Source: Paenibacillus_L residui (GTDB lineage Bacteria > Bacillota > Bacilli > Paenibacillales > NBRC-103111). Taken from it: 64,000 nt of DNA. A model generated the notes under the pieces. It ran no database searches and was not told where the DNA came from. It worked only from the letters and a program-made list of their open reading frames with translations. The first letter of the stretch is position 1; each line of letters starts with the position of its first letter. The DNA lies in assembly GCF_042677205.1 (NCBI RefSeq), contig NZ_JBHTIU010000048.1, positions 30,367 to 94,366 on the forward strand, given 5' to 3'. Made by a program: the position numbers and the translations under genes. Below, one piece after another: positions 60,611-64,000 of the stretch.

Positions 60611-62008
60611 GTGAAAAACAACTGGATTAAAGGGACCAATGCGACTGTTCTGTCTCTGGCCGTAGTCGGCCTGTTCATCTTGCTCACGATCTTCCTTCAC
60701 TCGATTAATGGATTGCAATGGGATTTGACGGAAAATAAAAAGTTTACGTTATCGGATCAGACGGTCACGACGCTTAAAGGGCTGGATAAACCGGTTCATG
60801 CGGTAGCTTTTACTTCCCAGGACCCTTATATGGACCGGCAGGTGGAGGATCTGCTGCAGGAATATCAGAAGAGAAGCAGCCAATTTACTTATGAAATCAT
60901 TGATCCCGTGAAGCAGCCGGCGATCGCACAGCAATACAAGATTAACCAATATGGTACAATTGTATTCGAAAGCGGTGGCCAGACGAAGAATGTATACAGT
61001 CATGAGCTGTTCGGCTACGGATCGACGCAAGGCTCTTACGCGTTCAGTGGGGAGGAGAAATTCACCCAGGCTCTGGTCAGTCTGTCTTCCGATGAGAAAA
61101 GGAAGCTTTACTTCTTGACGGGGCACGGAGAAATGACGAGCAAGCAGCTTCCATCGTTTGTTTCCAGCCTGCAAGGGGAAGGCTACGAGATTCAAGATTT
61201 GAATCTGGTGCAGGAGGCGCAAATTCCTGAAGATGCGGATTCCATCTTTGTTCTCTCGCCGCAATCCGATCTGTCCGAGGCGGAGAAAAATCTGCTTAAG
61301 CCTTATGCGGAAGGAGAAGGTCGGCTCCTGATCACTTTGGACCTTGCGCAAAACATGGAGCAATGGGCCAACTGGAACGATCTTCTGGGGACCTATGGGG
61401 TCACCAACGAGCATGCTTTGATCATAGAATCAAAACAGACTCTAATAAGTGATCCGTTCACAATTGTCCCTCAATACCAGTATCATACGATTGTCGATAA
61501 GCTGAAAAATGAAAACCGGATTGCCGTCTTCCCGGGCGCCATAGGGTTAAGCATCGATGCTTCTAACGAAAAGTGGAGCTCGACGGCTCTGCTGAAAACA
61601 TCGGATAAAGCTTATGGCAAAACAGATTTGGGGCTATTCGCGTCAGGCCAGATTCGGATGGAAGACCTGAACAAAACGGATGCTGACTTGAACGGCCCCA
61701 TCGATTTGGCTTATGCTATCGAAAATAGTGAAGGCCAGCCGCGGGCGGTTATTATTGGAAACGGGGTCTTCTTGTCCGATTCATTGCTGAACCAGCAGGG
61801 GAACCGGGACTTCATCCTGAACAGCGTCGGTTGGTTGAACGAGCAGGAGAGCTCCGTTACGATCCGGCCCCGTGAAGAAGCACAGCTTCAGCAGGCATTC
61901 ATTACGGCTTCTCAGGCCAACACGATTTTCATAGGGACGGTAGTTGTTATTCCGCTTCTGTTCCTGGTAAGCGGCGGATTGATCTGGTGGAGGAGGAGAC
62001 GGGGATGA
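60611..62008 (+). CDS. GldG-like ABC transport-associated protein
   Basis: Protein of 465 residues. Membrane helix at each end (about 14-35 and 435-457), with a large extracellular region between. That region includes DQTVTTLKGLDKPVHAVAFTSQD and RKLYFLTGHGEMTSKQLPSF, typical of GldG/auxiliary ABC components. It follows the permease by 12 nt (GTG start, GGGGGAAG upstream). In Bacteroidetes relatives belong to gliding loci; in Firmicutes the role is undefined. Confidence 0.83.
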   Translation: MKNNWIKGTNATVLSLAVVGLFILLTIFLHSINGLQWDLTENKKFTLSDQTVTTLKGLDKPVHAVAFTSQDPYMDRQVEDLLQEYQKRSSQFTYEIIDPVKQPAIAQQYKINQYGTIVFESGGQTKNVYSHELFGYGSTQGSYAFSGEEKFTQALVSLSSDEKRKLYFLTGHGEMTSKQLPSFVSSLQGEGYEIQDLNLVQEAQIPEDADSIFVLSPQSDLSEAEKNLLKPYAEGEGRLLITLDLAQNMEQWANWNDLLGTYGVTNEHALIIESKQTLISDPFTIVPQYQYHTIVDKLKNENRIAVFPGAIGLSIDASNEKWSSTALLKTSDKAYGKTDLGLFASGQIRMEDLNKTDADLNGPIDLAYAIENSEGQPRAVIIGNGVFLSDSLLNQQGNRDFILNSVGWLNEQESSVTIRPREEAQLQQAFITASQANTIFIGTVVVIPLLFLVSGGLIWWRRRRG

Positions 62009-63003
62009 AGAAGTTTATTCCGACGCTGGTGCTGGTTATCCTATGTATATCCGGGTTCTGGTATGCGTCCTCTCAAAACTGGTTTAAAGAGCCGGAGGAC
62101 AATAAAACGAAAGAACTGGTTTCCATAGCGGCAGATGACGTGAAAGAGATCAAGATCAGCTCTCCGGAAGGCGAGACGGTCCGGCTTGTTAAAAGTGATG
62201 GCGGCTGGACCATGAGTGAGCCGATGGGATATCCGGTTAACCGGTTTACGGTGGAAAATTGGCTTTCAACATTTACATTGCTCCCCTATAACGAAATGGT
62301 TGAAGAGAATGCGGAGGATCTAAAGCCGTTTGGCTTTGAATCCCCCGCTCGTCAATTCGAAGTATCGCTCAAGGACGGATCGGTTATCACTGTTGTGGTA
62401 GGCAGCGAGCTTCCGGTAGGAGATGGATATTACGCCAAATTGGGAGACTCTAACGCCGTCTATTCGCTGGCCGGAACTTCGGTGCAGGGCTTGGATAAGC
62501 AAACGCTGGACTTTTTGGATAAGAAGGTTTTTAAAGCCGAGTACAATAAAATCAATCATCTTTCGTTCACTTGGAAAGGGGAAAGCTGGCAGTTGGATAA
62601 GCTGGAGCCGGACAAGACCGCCTATGAATCGAAATGGAGCCTGAATGGGCAGGAATTAGAGGCTAATGCCGGAAGTGCGGTGTTGGACAAACTCACCTTG
62701 ATTGCTACGTCTCAATTACCCTTGCAGGCAGGCAGTCTCCAACTGGAAACACCTGAGCTGAGGGTGGAGCTTAAGGAAGGAAAGGGCGAGGAAGAGAAGA
62801 CAATCCGCTTCGTCGGCCAGGTAAAGGATGATCAATTCCTGGTTGTCAGAGAAGGCGATGAATGGGCTTATTCTATTAATGAGGCGGATTTGAAAGCGTT
62901 AATGGATAATGTCGAGCAAGCCCGGGCTTCAGCGGCGGAAGCAGCCAGCGGGGAGAATACGGATGATACTCCGGCGGAGCCGGCAGAAGGGAACAAGGAA
63001 TGA
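62005..63003 (+). CDS. DUF4340 domain membrane-anchored protein
   Basis: Protein of 332 residues. N-terminal anchor (FIPTLVLVILCISGFWYAS) and a repeated beta-rich DUF4340 region (about 70-290), with VNRFTVENWLSTFTLLPYNEMV and EEDLKPFGFESPARQFEVSLKDG-like phrases. The C-terminal tail is low complexity (ASAAEAASGENTDDTPAEPAEG). ATG 62005 overlaps the stop of the previous gene (ATGA) after GGAGGAGG. DUF4340 genes usually accompany GldG genes, as here; function unknown. Confidence 0.83.
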   Translation: MKKFIPTLVLVILCISGFWYASSQNWFKEPEDNKTKELVSIAADDVKEIKISSPEGETVRLVKSDGGWTMSEPMGYPVNRFTVENWLSTFTLLPYNEMVEENAEDLKPFGFESPARQFEVSLKDGSVITVVVGSELPVGDGYYAKLGDSNAVYSLAGTSVQGLDKQTLDFLDKKVFKAEYNKINHLSFTWKGESWQLDKLEPDKTAYESKWSLNGQELEANAGSAVLDKLTLIATSQLPLQAGSLQLETPELRVELKEGKGEEEKTIRFVGQVKDDQFLVVREGDEWAYSINEADLKALMDNVEQARASAAEAASGENTDDTPAEPAEGNKE

Positions 63004-63016
63004 AGTGATGATGAAT

Positions 63017-63046
63017 CCGGGTGATTTACCCGGTTTTTTTCTTTTT
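63017..63046 (+). terminator. terminator of the Gld-type operon
   Basis: CCGGGT gattt ACCCGG followed by seven T and then CTTTTT. Confidence 0.92.
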
Positions 63047-63455
63047 AATCATGCAGACGAGAAATTAAGGGGCGGACAAGTTTGCGCTATCAATGGAATT
63101 GCTTGTTTTAAACGATCAAGTGGGAGTCAAGGGCAAGGTTACGTTTGACTATTTTCAAAATGACTTGATTGGGTTAGTTACCGACTTCTAATTAGGACTG
63201 AAAAAGAAAAAATAGTACTATTTTTGGGAAAAAGCATGTCAGAAGGAGTCATCGGGTTGAGAACGTTTGTTCCGGATAGTATAATGTTCTAAGAACGATT
63301 TGACACTCCCCGGACGCTGGAATAGACTGAGGAAGAGTAGACTAGGACAGCGGATTTTGACGTTGCCGCGGAGGGATAACAACAGCTAATCAATGTCTAT
63401 TAATCTTAACTCTATAACAAATGCTCTAATGTTTTAATGCTATAGAGGTGATGTA
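63047..63455 (+). other. gene-free stretch before the IS607-type remnant
   Basis: No convincing coding sequence in about 400 nt. It holds a perfect palindrome AAAATAGTACTATTTT (63209-63224), the promoter-like TTGAGA-N17-TATAAT described separately, and then degenerate AT-rich sequence leading to a ribosome-site-like AGAGGTGAT at about 63444-63452. Confidence 0.6.
63257..63285 (+). promoter_or_regulatory. orphan promoter with LexA-like box
   Basis: TTGAGA at 63257-63262, 17-nt spacer, TATAAT at 63280-63285. The spacer region contains AGAACGTTTGTTCC (63260-63273), 12 of 14 positions of the Bacillus SOS box, with an exact GAAC-N4-GTTC core. A second repeat GTTC taa GAAC lies just downstream (63286-63296). 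No intact gene follows until tnpB. Confidence 0.5.
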
Positions 63456-63786
63456 ATAAAGCTGTACGGAATTGGCGACTTTTCGAAGATGATTGGCGTT
63501 ACGCAGCAAACCTTGAGGATATGGGACAAGGATAAACGGCTATCGCCGTCCTTAGGACGGGCGCGTTTACCGATGAAATATAAGAACAGGTATAGATGAA
63601 AACTTATACTTTCTTATATTTTAAAAAAGGAAAGCTAAAACCCCATCATGTTAGCGCCAGTGGATACAGCGTCACCGTATTTAGTTGTCAATTGCAAGGG
63701 AACGAGCGAACAAAGCGAGAAAGATGCTCAAGGAGTTGATGGAAGATGATTCTTGCGAAAAAAGTCAGAATCAAACCGACTCCTGA
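63456..63786 (+). pseudogene. IS607-type serine recombinase gene tnpA, disrupted
   Basis: Two pieces remain. The N-terminal piece (63456-63530) reads KLYGIGDFSKMIGVTQQTLR then IWDK, the MerR-like DNA-binding start of IS607 TnpA. Its start codon would be at 63456, where ATA now stands instead of ATG, after AGAGGTGAT. The C-terminal piece (63685-63786) reads ERANKARKMLKELMED with a stop at 63784, overlapping tnpB. Between them lie repeat copy 3 and unreadable sequence; a full TnpA has about 200 residues, so the catalytic domain is lost. Confidence 0.75.
63527..63621 (-). repeat. structured dispersed repeat, copy 3 (inside tnpA remnant)
   Basis: Reverse-oriented copy of the repeat seen at 23792 and 48766, starting (plus strand) CAAGGATAAACGG and ending TTCTTATATTT. 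GC stem CCGTCC t[t/a]a GGACGG is intact. It lies exactly where the tnpA reading frame stops matching IS607 TnpA. Confidence 0.85.
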
Positions 63787-64000
63787 TCAGGAACAAGCGT
63801 TATGGCGTTCGGCCGGGGCGGCTAGGTGGGTATACAATTGGACGCTGGCTCGTCAGGAAGAAAACTATCGGAATGGCGGCAAGTTTATTCCTGGTGGGGA
63901 GCTGCGAAAAGAATTGACGAAGCTGAAGCAGACAGAAGAATATGCGTGGCTGAACGATATATCTGCCCAGACAACGAAACAAGCCGTCAAAGACGCATGT
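63746..64000 (+). CDS. tnpB: TnpB (RNA-guided nuclease family of IS605/IS607), 5' part
   Basis: The first 85 codons, open to the window end. MILAKKVRIKPTPDQEQALW, AGAARWVYNWTLARQEENY and ELRKELTKLKQTEEYAWLND are the N-terminal helix-turn-helix region of OrfB/TnpB. TnpB proteins are omega-RNA-guided DNA nucleases related to Cas12. The gene overlaps the tnpA remnant by 41 nt, the usual IS607 layout. Whether the RuvC catalytic residues and right end are intact lies outside the window. Confidence 0.9.
   Translation, partial: MILAKKVRIKPTPDQEQALWRSAGAARWVYNWTLARQEENYRNGGKFIPGGELRKELTKLKQTEEYAWLNDISAQTTKQAVKDAC

Noticed and set aside
63047..63148. Coding sequence after the DUF4340 gene
   Set aside because: The open frame there runs antisense in character across the terminator and has no start signal or domain.
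1..64000. tRNA, rRNA or CRISPR features
   Set aside because: No cloverleaf-like TTCGA/CCA segments, rRNA sequence or regularly spaced direct repeats were found on reading either strand.

Overview
The window looks like a chromosomal segment of a Gram-positive endospore-former of the Bacillales, most likely the Paenibacillus group. The order comFA-comFC-yvyF-flgM-flgN-flgK-flgL-yviE-fliW-csrA-hag ... flaG-fliD-fliS-fliT-hpf-secA-prfB-(YitT family)...ftsE-ftsX-ctp-minJ...uvrB-uvrA is that of the comF to uvrA region of Bacillus subtilis (established knowledge). Start sites have strong Shine-Dalgarno sequences, prfB carries its programmed +1 frameshift, and three sigma-D-type promoters are visible. 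No rRNA, tRNA or CRISPR array was seen.

Layout. 1-1282: end of comFA, then comFC. 1497-7681: late flagellar genes up to flagellin, with the FliW/CsrA switch and a CsrA-site hairpin in the hag leader. 7757-14712: an AT-rich island between hag and flaG holding three GT2/TPR glycosyltransferases, a CDP-glycerol glycerophosphotransferase fused to a second transferase, and a TagD-type cytidylyltransferase; I infer flagellin glycosylation that may include glycerol phosphate. 14814-17500: flaG, fliD, fliS, fliT. 17572-17661: a cluster of DnaA boxes, then csp, hpf, secA, prfB and a YitT-family gene. 23742-32337: an arginine operon argCJBDFGH. 32424-35470 (minus): DUF4097, DUF1700/HAAS and VanW proteins. 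35697-41483: ftsE, ftsX, an EnvC-like M23 protein, a Ctp protease and MinJ. 41568-43104 (minus): motA-motB. 43310-48280: uvrB-uvrA behind a promoter with a LexA-like box.

48945-56903 (minus): a sugar isomerase-like gene and then the most unusual locus, a Dlt-like operon in which DltA is replaced by a class II aaRS-like amino acid:carrier protein ligase. It also has a carrier protein, an MBOAT acyltransferase, an SGNH (DltD-like) protein, a 36-residue DltX-like protein with a perfect Shine-Dalgarno sequence, and a large membrane-anchored FG-GAP protein. I infer that it loads an amino acid on a carrier protein and transfers it to a cell-envelope polymer.

57135-63003: small hypothetical genes and a Gld-type ABC exporter operon with a DUF4340 protein. 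63456-64000: remains of an IS607-type element (broken tnpA, start of tnpB). A structured repeat of about 95 bp occurs three times (23792, 48766, 63527), once in the arg operon leader and once inside the broken tnpA.
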